DNA from: Planktothrix rubescens CCAP 1459/22
GTDB lineage: Bacteria > Cyanobacteriota > Cyanobacteriia > Cyanobacteriales > Microcoleaceae
DNA length: 64,000 nucleotides
Direction: 5' to 3'
Assembly (NCBI GenBank): GCA_904830895.1
Contig: LR882958.1
Span: 1,482,001-1,546,000, forward strand
Shown: in pieces, positions 43,012 to 53,140 of the stretch
How positions within the stretch are numbered: position 1 is the stretch's first letter
Layout of the letters: each line of letters begins with the position of its first letter
Translations under genes and position numbers: made by a program
Notes under the pieces: model-generated
What the model was told of the DNA's origin: nothing
Databases searched by the model: none
Seen by the model: only the letters and a program-made list of their open reading frames with translations

Positions 43012-45068
43012 CCCACATTCCGCAGATATTTAAGCCAATTGAATTGCCAATTAAATTGGAATAAATAAAAGCCCAAATCATTATATGGCAATCATTTGGG
43101 CTATTTTCAATGTAGAATAATAATTAGAGTAGCTGAACAAATAAAAATATGAAAAACCCCCTAGAAGCGATAGAAATCGTGAATTTAGACCATTTAGGAA
43201 TAGTAGCAGGCGTAATAGATGAGATGGAATTAGTAGAAGAAGTGAATAAAAAAGTGGGATTAAGAGGAAAAGAAGCCATAAGCCCAGGACAGGTAATGAA
43301 AGCAATGATTTTGAATGGATTAGGGTTTTTGAGCGCGCCGCTGTACCTATTCGAGAACTTTTTCGTAGGGAAAGCAACAGAACATTTAATAGGAGAAGGA
43401 GTAATAGCAGAGCAACTAAATGATGACAGAATCGGGAGAGCATTAGATAAATATTATGAAGTAGGAACAACAAATCTATTCACAGCAATAGCCCTAAAAG
43501 CCGCCCAAAAATTCCAAGTAGAAAAGGAAAGCGTACACCTAGATAGCAGTTCGATATCAGTAGAGGGAGAATACAAAAGTAAAGAAGAAGAAAATCAGGA
43601 AATAGAAGAAGAAATGAAAGCCATAAAAATAGTGCATGGATACTCAAGAGATAAAAGACCAGATCTGAAACAATTTATAATAGATATGGTAGTAAGCGGA
43701 GACGGAGATGTGCCATTATATCTAAAAATAGATGACGGAAACGCCGATGATAAAAGCGTATTTGTAGAAAGACTAAAAGAATTTAAAAAGCAATGGACAT
43801 TTGAAGGAATATGTGTAGCAGACAGTGCATTATACACAGCAGAGAATATAGGAGCAATGGCAGGAATGAAATGGATAACAAGAGTACCATTAAGTATAAA
43901 AGAAGCGCAAAATAAGATTGTAGAGATAGAAGAGGAAGAATGGGAGCAGAGTCAAATAAAAGGATATAGAATAGCAACGAAATCAAGTGAGTACGCAAAC
44001 ATAAAACAAAGATGGTTAGTAGTAGAAAGTGAAGCCAGGAAAAAAGCAGCCCTAAAAAAAATATCAGAGCAAGTAGAAAAACAGTTAGAGAACGCCAAAG
44101 CATCACTGCGGAAGCTATTGAAACAAGAGTATGCTTGCATAGCGGATGCAGAGATTGGGATAAAAATGTTATCAGATTCGTGGAAATATCACGAAATAAA
44201 AGAAATAAAATGCACAGAAAAAGCCAGTAAAAAAAGCCAAAGTAAAACAGAAAAAGGGAATCAAGAAAAGACAATAGTTTATCAAGTAACAGGAGAGATA
44301 GAACCTAGAGAATCAGTGATAGAAGCGGAAAAAATCAAAGCCGGAAGATTTATATTAGCGACAAATATATTAGACAAGAAAGAGGTGAGTAATGAAAAGC
44401 TATTAGCCGAATACAAAGCGCAGCAAAGTAACGAGAGAGGATTTAGATTTTTAAAAGATCCGTTATTTTTCACAGCAAGTGTATTCGTGAAAAAACCAGA
44501 GAGAGTGGAAGCAATAGCGATGATAATGGGATTGTGCTTGTTAGTGTATAACCTAGCTCAAAGAAAATTGAGAAAACAATTAGAAACAGCCCAAGAAGGG
44601 GTAAGAAATCAGGTCAAGAAATTAACGAATAAACCGACGATGCGGTGGATATTTCAAATGTTCCAAGCGGTGCATTTAGTCAGGATAAATGGAGAAAACC
44701 AAGTGAGTAACTTAACCCAAGAACGTCAAGAAATATTGCAGCATTTAGGGAAAGATTGCTGTCAATACTATTTAATGATTCCTGGGGGATAAAGATTAAA
44801 AGAAAGGGGGAAATAGTTGTAAAAAATCTAAGTTATGAGTCAAGATGAGAACTCTTGGCTGAAAAGAATTTGGTGATAAAATACAAATATATTAAAAAAA
44901 TGGAGTTCTATTTCTATTAAAAAATAGTAATTATTTATGTTTAGTTAAATAGCGGTAAACTAGCTATATAATTTGATAGTAAAGCCTCGGAAGTTCACCG
45001 AAAAATTGGAATAGGTTTCTATTTTTTAGAATTAGTGGAAAATTTGACCCCTATCTGCGGAATGTGGG
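43012..45068 (+). mobile_element. IS1634-family element, copy B
   Basis: This 2057-bp element has the same ends and predicted protein as copy A, in opposite orientation. The TTTTAG target duplication is seen at 43006-43011 and 45069-45074. It inserted 28 bp upstream of the CHAT-STAND start codon. The transposase is on the plus strand, divergent from the CHAT gene. Confidence 0.93.
43149..44792 (+). CDS. IS1634-family transposase (copy B)
   Basis: The 547-residue protein is identical in predicted sequence to the copy at 25893-27536. The lack of any amino-acid difference, together with identical element length, suggests very recent transposition. The frame is intact. Confidence 0.9.
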   Translation: MKNPLEAIEIVNLDHLGIVAGVIDEMELVEEVNKKVGLRGKEAISPGQVMKAMILNGLGFLSAPLYLFENFFVGKATEHLIGEGVIAEQLNDDRIGRALDKYYEVGTTNLFTAIALKAAQKFQVEKESVHLDSSSISVEGEYKSKEEENQEIEEEMKAIKIVHGYSRDKRPDLKQFIIDMVVSGDGDVPLYLKIDDGNADDKSVFVERLKEFKKQWTFEGICVADSALYTAENIGAMAGMKWITRVPLSIKEAQNKIVEIEEEEWEQSQIKGYRIATKSSEYANIKQRWLVVESEARKKAALKKISEQVEKQLENAKASLRKLLKQEYACIADAEIGIKMLSDSWKYHEIKEIKCTEKASKKSQSKTEKGNQEKTIVYQVTGEIEPRESVIEAEKIKAGRFILATNILDKKEVSNEKLLAEYKAQQSNERGFRFLKDPLFFTASVFVKKPERVEAIAMIMGLCLLVYNLAQRKLRKQLETAQEGVRNQVKKLTNKPTMRWIFQMFQAVHLVRINGENQVSNLTQERQEILQHLGKDCCQYYLMIPGG

Positions 45069-45255
45069 TTTTAGCGTTTTTATTAATTGTTAGTACCGAT
45101 TTAACACATTAATTAATGATTGTCAATGTATTTTTCAATTCAGATCACAATCAGGATAGGTAATAAACTGAACTTTTGGCTAGATGCCAAATAAAATAAG
45201 AGATGCCATAGATAATTTTTTATACTTTCAAAATCAAGAGGGAGGGTGCGATCGC

Positions 45256-45726
45256 TTAACTTTCAGGCAAAAAATCACGATCAAGTACCTGTTCAGAAGT
45301 CAAGGGACAAGTTAACGAAAAAACACCTAACGGTAAACCCGTTTCAACAGATGCTAATATTCTAGCATCTTGATAGGTTTCATCAAAAATTTGTTCAAAA
45401 TATCCCTTTAAACTGGGACTGGCTTTTAAGTCTTTATTAATTCTAATTCGATGTTCTATTATCGTAGATAGCCAACTATTAGAACGGCGTTCAGGTTGAT
45501 ATTGATATTTCAGTAAGTGCATTAACAAAACTCGTAAATTACTCTCGATCACTCGTTTCTCACTCCTCCCCATAGTCTCTAATTCTTCAATTAAATGATC
45601 TCGATCTAGTTCTAAAAAATTTTCTGTCCTTAATAAATTAACCGTTTTTTCAAGCCATAAATAAAAATCTTGATCATACAAACTAGAGAACGGAGGAGTT
45701 TCTGATCGGGGTTGAAAGATTGCCAT
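45256..45726 (-). CDS. DUF29 family protein
   Basis: The 156-residue protein shows the DUF29 pattern: LYDQDFYLWLEKTVNLLRTENFLELDRDHLIEELETMGRSEKR, then LRVLLMHLLKYQYQPERRSNSW. The family is small, helical, widespread and multi-copy in cyanobacteria; its function is unknown. It stands alone between the IS1634 copy and a divergent dehydrogenase gene. Confidence 0.85.
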   Translation of the reverse strand: MAIFQPRSETPPFSSLYDQDFYLWLEKTVNLLRTENFLELDRDHLIEELETMGRSEKRVIESNLRVLLMHLLKYQYQPERRSNSWLSTIIEHRIRINKDLKASPSLKGYFEQIFDETYQDARILASVETGLPLGVFSLTCPLTSEQVLDRDFLPES

Positions 45727-45855
45727 TTTGTTCTTTCCCAGTCACTAATTCCACAATAGCTTAAAATTTGTGAACGAGCCTGTTGCCTATTCACTACCCC
45801 AATTACAGAACAATGGGGTAAAGTAAAAGATTCAGCACCACTGACTAAACTTGCT

Positions 45856-47010
45856 ATGCCTCAAACTTCCTCAACCCAGAATCTAATTTCCACTTCGGTT
45901 GTAAGTTTAAATATTGCCCCAGCCCAAGTTTTACGCGGCAATAACGCCTTAACACAAGCAGGAGAGGCGATCGCAGGCTTTGGTCAACGGCCCTTAATCA
46001 TTGGTGGCGATCGCTCCTTACCCCTGACTGTTCAAGCCCTACAACCCATTTTAGAACGTCATCAACTCCAATATTCTCAAATCTACTATGGGGCTGACTG
46101 TAGCGAAACCAGCTTAACCGCCCTACGTCAAGCCGTTAGCAACCATAAGGCCGATTTTATCATCGGGACGGGGGGCGGAAAAGCCCTGGATGCGGCCAAA
46201 CTGATCGCCCATCAATGTCATCTCCCGATCGTTACCATTCCCACTTCTGGGGCGACCTGCGCCGCTTGGACAGCCCTCTCTAACGTTTATTCCGAGGATG
46301 GGGCTTTTTTATATGATGTTAGTTTAGCCCGTTGTCCCGATTTATTGATTTTGGACTATAACTTAATTCAAAGTGCCCCCCAACGGATGTTAGTGGCGGG
46401 TATTGGGGATGCGATCGCTAAATGGTATGAAGCCAGCGTCAGTAGTGGACATTCCGATCAAACCTTCATGATCGCTGCGGTACAACAGGCGCGAGTCTTG
46501 CGAGATATATTATTACAAAAATCCTTAACCGCCTTACAAGACAACGGTGGCGAAACCTGGCGGGAAGTTGTCGATGCGACGGTATTACTGGCCGGAGTTA
46601 TTGGCGGTATTGGTGGCGCCCAATGTCGCACCGTTGCGGCCCATGCAGTTCATAATGGGTTAACCCATGTTGCGGCTAGTCATGGGACTTTACACGGTGA
46701 AAAAGTCGCCTTTGGGATTTTAGTACAACTGCGTTTAGAAGAAATGGTACAGGGCAACCAACTCGCGGCTACTGCTAGACAACAATTATTAAAGTTTTAC
46801 ACCGATTTAGGTTTACCCCAAACCCTGAATGATTTGGGAATGGGTAAAATCACCTTAGCCGAACTGCGACAAGCCGCCGACGTTGCTTGTAATGAACGTT
46901 CTGATATTCACCGTTTACCGTTTAAAGTAGTTCCAGAACAGTTAATGGCGGCAATGGTATCAACTACAGCCCCCATCGTTGAAATCAAACTAAAGAATTC
47001 AACTCCTTAA
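45856..47010 (+). CDS. Iron-containing alcohol/glycerol dehydrogenase-like protein
   Basis: The 384-residue protein is of the dehydroquinate synthase-like/Fe-ADH superfamily. It shows the nucleotide-binding IIGTGGGKALDAAKLIA, PTSGATCAAWTALSNVY and metal ligands in GIGDAIAKWYE, AAHAVHNGLTH and HGTLHGEKVAFG. This arrangement is nearest to the glycerol dehydrogenase branch, but the substrate is not fixed by the sequence. A signal peptide is absent, so it is cytosolic. No kinase or other glycerol gene is adjacent. Confidence 0.82.
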   Translation: MPQTSSTQNLISTSVVSLNIAPAQVLRGNNALTQAGEAIAGFGQRPLIIGGDRSLPLTVQALQPILERHQLQYSQIYYGADCSETSLTALRQAVSNHKADFIIGTGGGKALDAAKLIAHQCHLPIVTIPTSGATCAAWTALSNVYSEDGAFLYDVSLARCPDLLILDYNLIQSAPQRMLVAGIGDAIAKWYEASVSSGHSDQTFMIAAVQQARVLRDILLQKSLTALQDNGGETWREVVDATVLLAGVIGGIGGAQCRTVAAHAVHNGLTHVAASHGTLHGEKVAFGILVQLRLEEMVQGNQLAATARQQLLKFYTDLGLPQTLNDLGMGKITLAELRQAADVACNERSDIHRLPFKVVPEQLMAAMVSTTAPIVEIKLKNSTP

Positions 47011-47022
47011 CTCTATATAGTA

Positions 47023-47120
47023 GGGAACAGGGAATAGGGAATAGGGAATGGGCCCCCCAAACCCCCCGTGCACGGGGGGCTAGGGGGGGAGGGAATAGGG
47101 AATAGGGAACACCAAAGACT
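47023..47120. repeat. GC-rich palindrome flanked by GGGAATA repeats
   Basis: GGCCCCCCAAACCCCCCGTG and its complement occupy 47051-47088. GGGAATAGGGAATAGGGAA words flank both sides. It is the fourth member of the family at 7705, 31776 and 38242. Confidence 0.85.
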
Positions 47121-47264
47121 CTTACCTAGAGTCCTAGACAAATTGCGATATCAGAATTAAGAATTGAGAAGGGAAGGAAAAAAGCAGACCCGATCGGGGG
47201 AAAATAAAGAATCACTTTTTTTCTTCTACTGAACACATTAATTTTAACCTCACATAATCGACCA

Positions 47265-48452
47265 ATGACATTAGATTGGATTAGCCCTGCTGACCGGATA
47301 CAAGCCTTACCTCCTTATGTTTTTGCCCGTTTAGATGAATTGAAAGCCAACGCCCGTCAACAGGGCTTAGATTTAATTGATTTAGGTATGGGAAATCCTG
47401 ACGGGGCCACACCTGAACCGATTGTTGAAGCGGCAATTGAAGCATTAAAAAATCCGGCAAATCATGGCTATCCACCCTTTGAAGGAACGGCTAATTTTAG
47501 ACGAGCAATTACTAATTGGTATCACCGACGTTATGGTGTTTCCCTCGATCCCAATGGCGAAGCTTTACCCCTATTAGGGTCAAAAGAAGGATTAGGTCAT
47601 TTGGCTTTAGCTTATATTAATCCGGGGGATCTGGTGTTAGTTCCTAGTCCTTCCTATCCCGTGCATTTTCGGGGGCCAATAATTGCAGGGGGAAAGGTTC
47701 ATTCTATTATTTTGAAGCCGGAAAATAACTGGCTAATTGATTTAGGATCTATTCCTGATTCTGTTGCTGAACAAGCTAAAATTCTCTATTTTAATTATCC
47801 CAGTAACCCCACGGGTGCAACCGCTCCCAGGGAATTTTTTGAGGAAATTGTTGCCTTTGCCCATAAATATCAAATTCTGCTAGTGCATGATTTATGTTAT
47901 GCCGAATTAGCTTTTGACGGTTATCAACCTACGAGTTTATTAGAAATTCCGGGGGGAAAAGAAATCGGGGTAGAATTCCATACTATGTCTAAAACCTATA
48001 ATATGGCAGGTTGGCGAGTTGGTTTTGCGGTGGGCAATTCCAAGGTTTTACAAGGGTTAAGAACCTTAAAAACTAATTTAGATTACGGGGTATTTTCGGC
48101 ACTACAAACGGCGGCGGAAACTGCTTTGAATTTGCCAGATTCCTATTTAAAAGAAGTTCAAGAACGCTATTGTACCCGGCGAGATTTTCTGATTAAGGGT
48201 TTAGCAGAATTGGGTTGGAATGTTCCTAAAACCTTAGCTACAATGTATTTATGGGTTCCCTGTCCAGAGGGGATGAATTCCACGGATTTTGCTCTCACGG
48301 TGTTACAACAAACAGGTGTGGTTTTTACCCCTGGAAATGCCTTTGGTATCGGTGGAGAAGGCTATTTTAGAATTAGTTTAGTGGCAGATTGCGATCGCTT
48401 GGGAGAAGCATTAAACCGCTTAAAAGATGCTAATATTCGGTATCAACCCTAA
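47265..48452 (+). CDS. Class I/II pyridoxal-phosphate aminotransferase
   Basis: The 395-residue fold-type I aminotransferase shows LIDLGMGNPDGATPEPIVEAA, YFNYPSNPTGATAP, VHDLCYAELAFDG and the PLP-binding lysine in MSKTYNMAGWRVGF, with the substrate arginine in YFRISLV. Cyanobacterial orthologues of this form are annotated as aspartate or LL-diaminopimelate aminotransferases; the sequence alone does not decide between amino-acid and lysine-pathway roles. The start ATG at 47265 gives the typical MTLDWISPADRIQALPPYVF start. Confidence 0.87.
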   Translation: MTLDWISPADRIQALPPYVFARLDELKANARQQGLDLIDLGMGNPDGATPEPIVEAAIEALKNPANHGYPPFEGTANFRRAITNWYHRRYGVSLDPNGEALPLLGSKEGLGHLALAYINPGDLVLVPSPSYPVHFRGPIIAGGKVHSIILKPENNWLIDLGSIPDSVAEQAKILYFNYPSNPTGATAPREFFEEIVAFAHKYQILLVHDLCYAELAFDGYQPTSLLEIPGGKEIGVEFHTMSKTYNMAGWRVGFAVGNSKVLQGLRTLKTNLDYGVFSALQTAAETALNLPDSYLKEVQERYCTRRDFLIKGLAELGWNVPKTLATMYLWVPCPEGMNSTDFALTVLQQTGVVFTPGNAFGIGGEGYFRISLVADCDRLGEALNRLKDANIRYQP

Positions 48453-48458
48453 TCCGTT

Positions 48459-48526
48459 GTTAAGCTGTTGTTGTGCTTCAGCACTCATTGAAGAAGGGCT
48501 AAAGCCCAACAACGGTACAACAACGA
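48459..48526. repeat. GTTGTTG...GGGCTAAAGCCCAACAAC repeat
   Basis: GTTGTTGTGCTTCAGCAC and AGGGCTAAAGCCCAACAACG flank a short spacer. It is related to 803-917 and 53141-53190. Confidence 0.7.
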
Positions 48527-48560
48527 GGAAAATTATTAATATTATGAATAATTGTTTGTT

Positions 48561-49745
48561 ATGGAATATGAAAACAATCTGAATTTATGTAATTTTATTA
48601 CTCAAAAAATCAAGGAAAATCCCCAAAATAGAATTACTTTTGCTGATTATATGAACTGGGTTTTATATCACCCAGAATATGGATATTATAGCATTAATAA
48701 ACCCAAATTAGGCGCGGAAGGAGATTTTGTTACCTCTCCATATTTAGGGTCAGACTTTGGGGAAATGTTAGCAGAACAATTTTTCCAAATCTGGGAAATT
48801 ATGGATTGTCCTAACTCCTTTACTTTAATAGAAATGGGTGCGGGACAAGGAATATTAGCTAGTGATATTCTGTTATACTTACAAAAAAAATATCCTGATT
48901 TTTTTCAATGTTTAAATTATATTATTATCGAGAAATCTAATTTTCTCAAAGCTCAACAACAACACCAACTCAAAAAAACTCTCTCCGATTCAATATCAAT
49001 TCAATGGTGTGACCTTGAGGATATTCCAAATAATAATATTATCGGTTGTTTTTTCTCTAATGAATTAGTTGATGCTTTTCCCGTCCATCAAATTATAGTT
49101 CAGGATCAACAGCTTCAAGAAATTTATATTACCTTAGATTCAGAAGTAAGATTCAAGGAAATTATTGCTGAACTTTCTACCGAAAAAATTACAGATTATT
49201 TTAAATTAATTGATATTGATTTATGTTCTAATTCTTACCCAGAAAGATATCGAACAGAAGTTAATTTAGCTGCCCTAGACTGGATCAAAACCCTAGTGAC
49301 CAAACTGAATCAAGGCTTTATTTTAACAATTGATTATGGTTACACCGCCCAACGATATTACCTTCCCAGTCGCAAAGAAGGAACCCTACAATGTTATTAT
49401 CAACATAGTCATCATAACGATCCCTATCTGAATATTGGTCGCCAGGATATCACCGCCCATGTTAACTTTACCGCCTTACAACTTTATGGGAAAGACTGGG
49501 GAATTGATGGCGTTGGGTTTACACAACAGGCTTTATTTTTAATGGCGTTAGGGTTAGGCGATCGCATTTCCGCCCTATCCCAACCCTCAAACTATTCTAT
49601 TTCAGAAATATTACAAAGACGAGAATGCTTACACTCTTTAATTGATCCTATGGGTTTAGGCAATTTTGGCGTCCTTCTACAATCTAAAGGCTTAAGTCCA
49701 TCTCAACAACAAATTCCCCTTCAAGGTTTCAGTTTTCCCATTTAA
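48561..49745 (+). CDS. MidA/NDUFAF7-like class I SAM-dependent methyltransferase
   Basis: The roughly 394-residue protein matches the MidA (DUF185) family: ITFADYMNWVLYHPEYGYYS, GDFVTSPYLGSDFGEMLAEQ, the SAM-binding LIEMGAGQGILASDIL, FFSNELVDAFPVHQ and the LTIDYGYTAQ segment. The eukaryotic member NDUFAF7 methylates an arginine of a complex I subunit, so a role in maturation of NDH-1 is possible here but is inference. The ATG at 48561 is chosen; a TTG 9 bp earlier is less likely. Confidence 0.87.
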   Translation: MEYENNLNLCNFITQKIKENPQNRITFADYMNWVLYHPEYGYYSINKPKLGAEGDFVTSPYLGSDFGEMLAEQFFQIWEIMDCPNSFTLIEMGAGQGILASDILLYLQKKYPDFFQCLNYIIIEKSNFLKAQQQHQLKKTLSDSISIQWCDLEDIPNNNIIGCFFSNELVDAFPVHQIIVQDQQLQEIYITLDSEVRFKEIIAELSTEKITDYFKLIDIDLCSNSYPERYRTEVNLAALDWIKTLVTKLNQGFILTIDYGYTAQRYYLPSRKEGTLQCYYQHSHHNDPYLNIGRQDITAHVNFTALQLYGKDWGIDGVGFTQQALFLMALGLGDRISALSQPSNYSISEILQRRECLHSLIDPMGLGNFGVLLQSKGLSPSQQQIPLQGFSFPI

Positions 49746-50152
49746 AGCCCAAAAAAGCTCCGATAGTCAAAAACTTGATGCTGATCTGCGTTTTTTTGCG
49801 GATATTGCCGAGGATTAAGTATAATTTGCTACCTATATACGGAGATATTTGTACGGGATATTGTGATCAAACTCACAGCTTTTATCCTGAAACATTCATT
49901 TTTATTTTAGGTAGATATAAAGTCCACACATCCGATAGAAAGGTTTTTTTAGCTAATTTCATCATCCCTTTATATTTGTACCGACCCACTGTAAACCTTC
50001 GGTAAAAATAACCAATATTTCCAAAAACCTATAGACAACCCCAAACTAATTGCGTAGTATTAGTAATAGGGTAGGACAAAGAGACCAAGAACGCCTAAGT
50101 TCAATCCCCTTGTTTCTACCCCAGGCTAAAAAATATAAAGGATGAGGCTGAG
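49746..50152. other. Intergenic region upstream of the PEP-CTERM gene
   Basis: 407 bp lie here. A 76-codon frame at 49775-50005 has no ribosome site or recognisable sequence and is not accepted. The region presumably holds the PEP-CTERM promoter and leader, with AAAGGATGAG as ribosome site just before 50153. Confidence 0.5.
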
Positions 50153-50977
50153 ATGAAAAACACAATATCTAAAATTATCGGTTCCACTGTATTAGCTACT
50201 GGAGTTGCCGTTTCCCTAGTTGCAGCACCTGCACAAGCAAAACCTCCATCACCCCCAGCACCCAGTTCGACAGTTGCAGCACCTGCTGCACAAGCAAAAC
50301 CTCCATCACCCCCAGCACCCAGTTCGACTATTCCTGTTAATACTTCAGATTTGGGGATATACGATACAAAAACCTTTGGATTTAGCAACGTCTTCGGTGG
50401 CGACACAGTTGGAGATGGTCTTGTTAGCCAATTCAAGTTTAATGTTAGCAAAACCAATACCAATCAAGTTTTGTTCCAGTTTGAAAATACAGGTGCAGTA
50501 TCAACTGCATTTATTAGCCAGATTAAATTCTCTGATACCAGTAGTGATTTAACTAATAATTTATTTGGAATCTCTGCTATCGGATCTTTTTACAATAAAG
50601 GAGTTGTTGGTTTTGAAAAAGATCTAAATAGTACAAATTTGGCTCAATCTAACCTGATTACAGGTTGGGACGATCCTGATAGTATTGGTTTTAATTCAAT
50701 CCGGCAAGGTTCTAATAAAGACGGAATTGATCAGACAGAAAAGTTGGGTTTGCTGTTTGACGGTAGCTTTGACAAAGTGATCAGTAAGTTGAATTCTAAT
50801 CAGTTAAAAGTTGGAATGCACGTTCAAGGAATTTATGGCAAAAGTGACACTTTTGCCAGCTATGTAGAACCTCCCACTCCCAAACCCCCCGTTGAAGTTC
50901 CCGAACCCGCCACACTCGTTGGTTTAGGTTTAGCTTTTGGTGGAATGCTGGCTTCCCGTCGTCGTCAATCTAACTAA
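50153..50977 (+). CDS. PEP-CTERM exported protein
   Basis: The 274-residue protein has a Sec signal (MKNTISKIIGSTVLATGVAV...APAQA). Two tandem copies of QAKPPSPPAPSST follow (about 28-58), then a beta-rich domain and a C-terminal sorting signal: VPEPATLVGLGL with a hydrophobic stretch and basic RRRQ. PEP-CTERM proteins are processed by an exosortase and exported to the envelope or matrix. The duplicated proline-rich unit is nearly identical in DNA, a recent tandem duplication. No exosortase gene is seen in the window. Confidence 0.88.
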   Translation: MKNTISKIIGSTVLATGVAVSLVAAPAQAKPPSPPAPSSTVAAPAAQAKPPSPPAPSSTIPVNTSDLGIYDTKTFGFSNVFGGDTVGDGLVSQFKFNVSKTNTNQVLFQFENTGAVSTAFISQIKFSDTSSDLTNNLFGISAIGSFYNKGVVGFEKDLNSTNLAQSNLITGWDDPDSIGFNSIRQGSNKDGIDQTEKLGLLFDGSFDKVISKLNSNQLKVGMHVQGIYGKSDTFASYVEPPTPKPPVEVPEPATLVGLGLAFGGMLASRRRQSN

Positions 50978-51074
50978 GAAAACGATGATTAAATTAGTCA
51001 TCCCAAACCACTCAAAAATTGCATTAATATCTGTCTCAAATGATTGAGACCCTCAGCCTTTATCTCATCTCAAT

Positions 51075-51106
51075 AGTAGCGGTACTCATCATGCCGCTAC
51101 TTTATT
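51075..51106 (+). terminator. Terminator after the PEP-CTERM gene
   Basis: AGTAGCGG (51075-51082) pairs with CCGCTACT (51094-51101), followed by TTATTT. It lies about 100 bp after the stop. Confidence 0.6.
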
Positions 51107-51304
51107 TAAGAAATAGATAACTCCAATTCAGGCTGTAGTTACAAGATTTAATCAATTGTATATCCAAACAATAAAATTACTATCAAAATCAGAGTACCGG
51201 GTGCATTTATCTATTAATAAACATCAAAAAATACAGTTTTAACTCAGGTAGAATTTTAATCTCCCTGAGTTTTTTTAAAGTTAGCGATCGCTTTTTATTG
51301 AATA

Positions 51305-52318
51305 TTAACTAACAAATTGAGGCATAATTTCCGCCGCCGTAAATAAACCGTGAATCCCTCGACGATGTAGTTGAATTCCTGCCTTTAAATAGCCGAAAGC
51401 CGGCCCACAAACATTAGCTGCCATACTGGTTTCATCCCCTAAAGTAAAGGTATGGGTTGAAACTTTCCCTTCAAAAGTTCGGCCTGTAATTTGAACGTTT
51501 GTACTTAAAGGTTTTTTGGGGTTGCGAGTATCCACAATTCCACCCACGGTAACGCGATCGCGTGAACAAATACCCGCCAACTCTAACATAATATCATCGG
51601 CGTGTTCCATATTTTCTAAGGTCAGTAACCCGCCCGTTTCTGCTAATAAAGCTTCTATTTCTGCATCGGTCATCGCTCTGGCCTGTTCAACCGTATATCC
51701 GGGTAAATGACCAATATCTTCTCGAATAGTAGCGCGATAGGCTTCCCAATTAGCAATCCCGACTCCAAAAGTAATTTTAATGTTGTGAATTTCTGTATAA
51801 CTTTGGGCGGCGAGGGCGGCTGCTGCTGTTAATAACCCAGGTGTCGCTCCACATCCGGTCATATAGGTAATTCCGGCGGTTTGTAACTCATCTTTGAGTT
51901 CTAATAATAATTCCACGGCACTCGTCCGTTTAATCGCATCGACTAATACCCCTCGCCATCCCAACCGAATAAAGGTTTTAGCCACACTAGCCATAAAATC
52001 ATTAGGTAAATTCGGCAAAGCCAGAAAATATCCTTCAACCCCTGGGGCGGTTTTAACTAAATCTTCAATACTGTTACTACTCAAAACTCCATGGGTTTCT
52101 AAATATCCCACCGACCCTTGAGCTTGATATATCTCAATACAGCGATTCGGGTTCAGTCCCTCCCCATCATAAGCATAGCCCTTCTGATCGGCCACAGCCA
52201 CCCACTGCATTTGCTGTTTTGGGGCTAAAACCCTTGTTGCTGCCTGTCCTAGCCCGCCAAATCCTAAAATTCCTACCCGAATCGGAGACAAACCTGCATT
52301 AACCATTACTGGACTCAT
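51305..52318 (-). CDS. Saccharopine dehydrogenase-like oxidoreductase
   Basis: The 337-residue protein begins with a Rossmann dinucleotide-binding motif ([17 protein letters not shown]) and carries a conserved [21 protein letters not shown] segment. This protein class is conserved in cyanobacteria and labelled saccharopine dehydrogenase-like from fold similarity; the reaction is not known. The start may be the ATG four codons in (52306). The C-terminal region ([21 protein letters not shown]) is beta-rich. It is convergent with the PEP-CTERM gene and has no clear partner. Confidence 0.75.
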   Translation of the reverse strand: MSPVMVNAGLSPIRVGILGFGGLGQAATRVLAPKQQMQWVAVADQKGYAYDGEGLNPNRCIEIYQAQGSVGYLETHGVLSSNSIEDLVKTAPGVEGYFLALPNLPNDFMASVAKTFIRLGWRGVLVDAIKRTSAVELLLELKDELQTAGITYMTGCGATPGLLTAAAALAAQSYTEIHNIKITFGVGIANWEAYRATIREDIGHLPGYTVEQARAMTDAEIEALLAETGGLLTLENMEHADDIMLELAGICSRDRVTVGGIVDTRNPKKPLSTNVQITGRTFEGKVSTHTFTLGDETSMAANVCGPAFGYLKAGIQLHRRGIHGLFTAAEIMPQFVS

Positions 52319-52366
52319 TGAATCTGATTGAATTTAGACAATTCTCCATTATAGTCCTTTCTTTAC

Positions 52367-52400
52367 TATTACCCATTACCCATTACCCATTACCCATTAC
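52367..52400. repeat. ATTACCC heptamer tandem repeat
   Basis: Four to five copies of ATTACCC run head to tail, a cyanobacterial STRR-type repeat. It ends at the stop codon of the minus-strand gene that follows. Confidence 0.85.
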
Positions 52401-53015
52401 TTAATTTCCAGACCCATTGGTGTCTCCAGACGCTGGGGGAGAAGGCTCAGAAGTGGGACTAGAATTGGTTTCTGGTAATACTTCGTCCTTCTTGGGTTCA
52501 GCTTGAGGAGCCGCCGGAGGAACTGTTACATTAACATTGGGAGCAGCTTGAGGAGCCGCCGGAGGAACTGTTACATTAACATTAGGAGCAGCTTGAGGAG
52601 CCGCCGGAGGAACTGTTACATTAACATTGGGAGCAGCTTGAGGAGCCGCCGGAGGAACTGTTACGTTAACATTGGGCTTAGGTTGGGGGACTTGCACGGG
52701 AACAGGAACAACTTGAGTTCGATTTTTCTCAATAATTACCGTATCTCGCCCTGGGGTTTGAGTTTTGGGAGTATTAAGTTCCGATTGTCCTGGCCCTACG
52801 GTTGGAGCTTTGGAGTCATCGGGTTTAAATAAACTAGGCCAAACTAGAAAACCAATTCCCAGTGATAATAATACAGCAATTCCTATGCCAATTATGGTAC
52901 TCCAAGCTATGTCATTATTAACTTTAGTTCTTTCATTTTGACGAATAGATTCATCCCTTACTGGGTCAGGATTATCCCGATTAGAATGGGGCTGATTTAA
53001 AGGTCGATTATTCAT
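52401..53015 (-). CDS. Membrane-anchored protein with 15-residue tandem repeats
   Basis: The 204-residue protein has a charged N-terminus, a membrane helix at about 35-58 (IAWSTIIGIGIAVLLSLGIG), a linker, and four consecutive copies of PNVNVTVPPAAPQA(A/K/E). These are encoded by near-identical 45-bp units (about 52497-52676), and are followed by an acidic serine/proline tail. The repeats are likely extended and exposed on the far side of the membrane. The function is unknown. Copy number can vary by slippage between units. Confidence 0.75.
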   Translation of the reverse strand: MNNRPLNQPHSNRDNPDPVRDESIRQNERTKVNNDIAWSTIIGIGIAVLLSLGIGFLVWPSLFKPDDSKAPTVGPGQSELNTPKTQTPGRDTVIIEKNRTQVVPVPVQVPQPKPNVNVTVPPAAPQAAPNVNVTVPPAAPQAAPNVNVTVPPAAPQAAPNVNVTVPPAAPQAEPKKDEVLPETNSSPTSEPSPPASGDTNGSGN

Positions 53016-53140
53016 AAATTTTTACCAAAGTTTATCCCAATTAAAAACGAATTGATTTAGATGAGATGATTAAATTAAATGTACCTAAAATTCTGGCCTA
53101 AATTCATCTATCTGAAGGCATAACCTATTGTGATATAAAA

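Noticed and set aside
49775-50005. A 76-codon open frame upstream of the PEP-CTERM gene
   Set aside because: No ribosome site, no recognisable sequence and atypical composition; treated as a chance frame.
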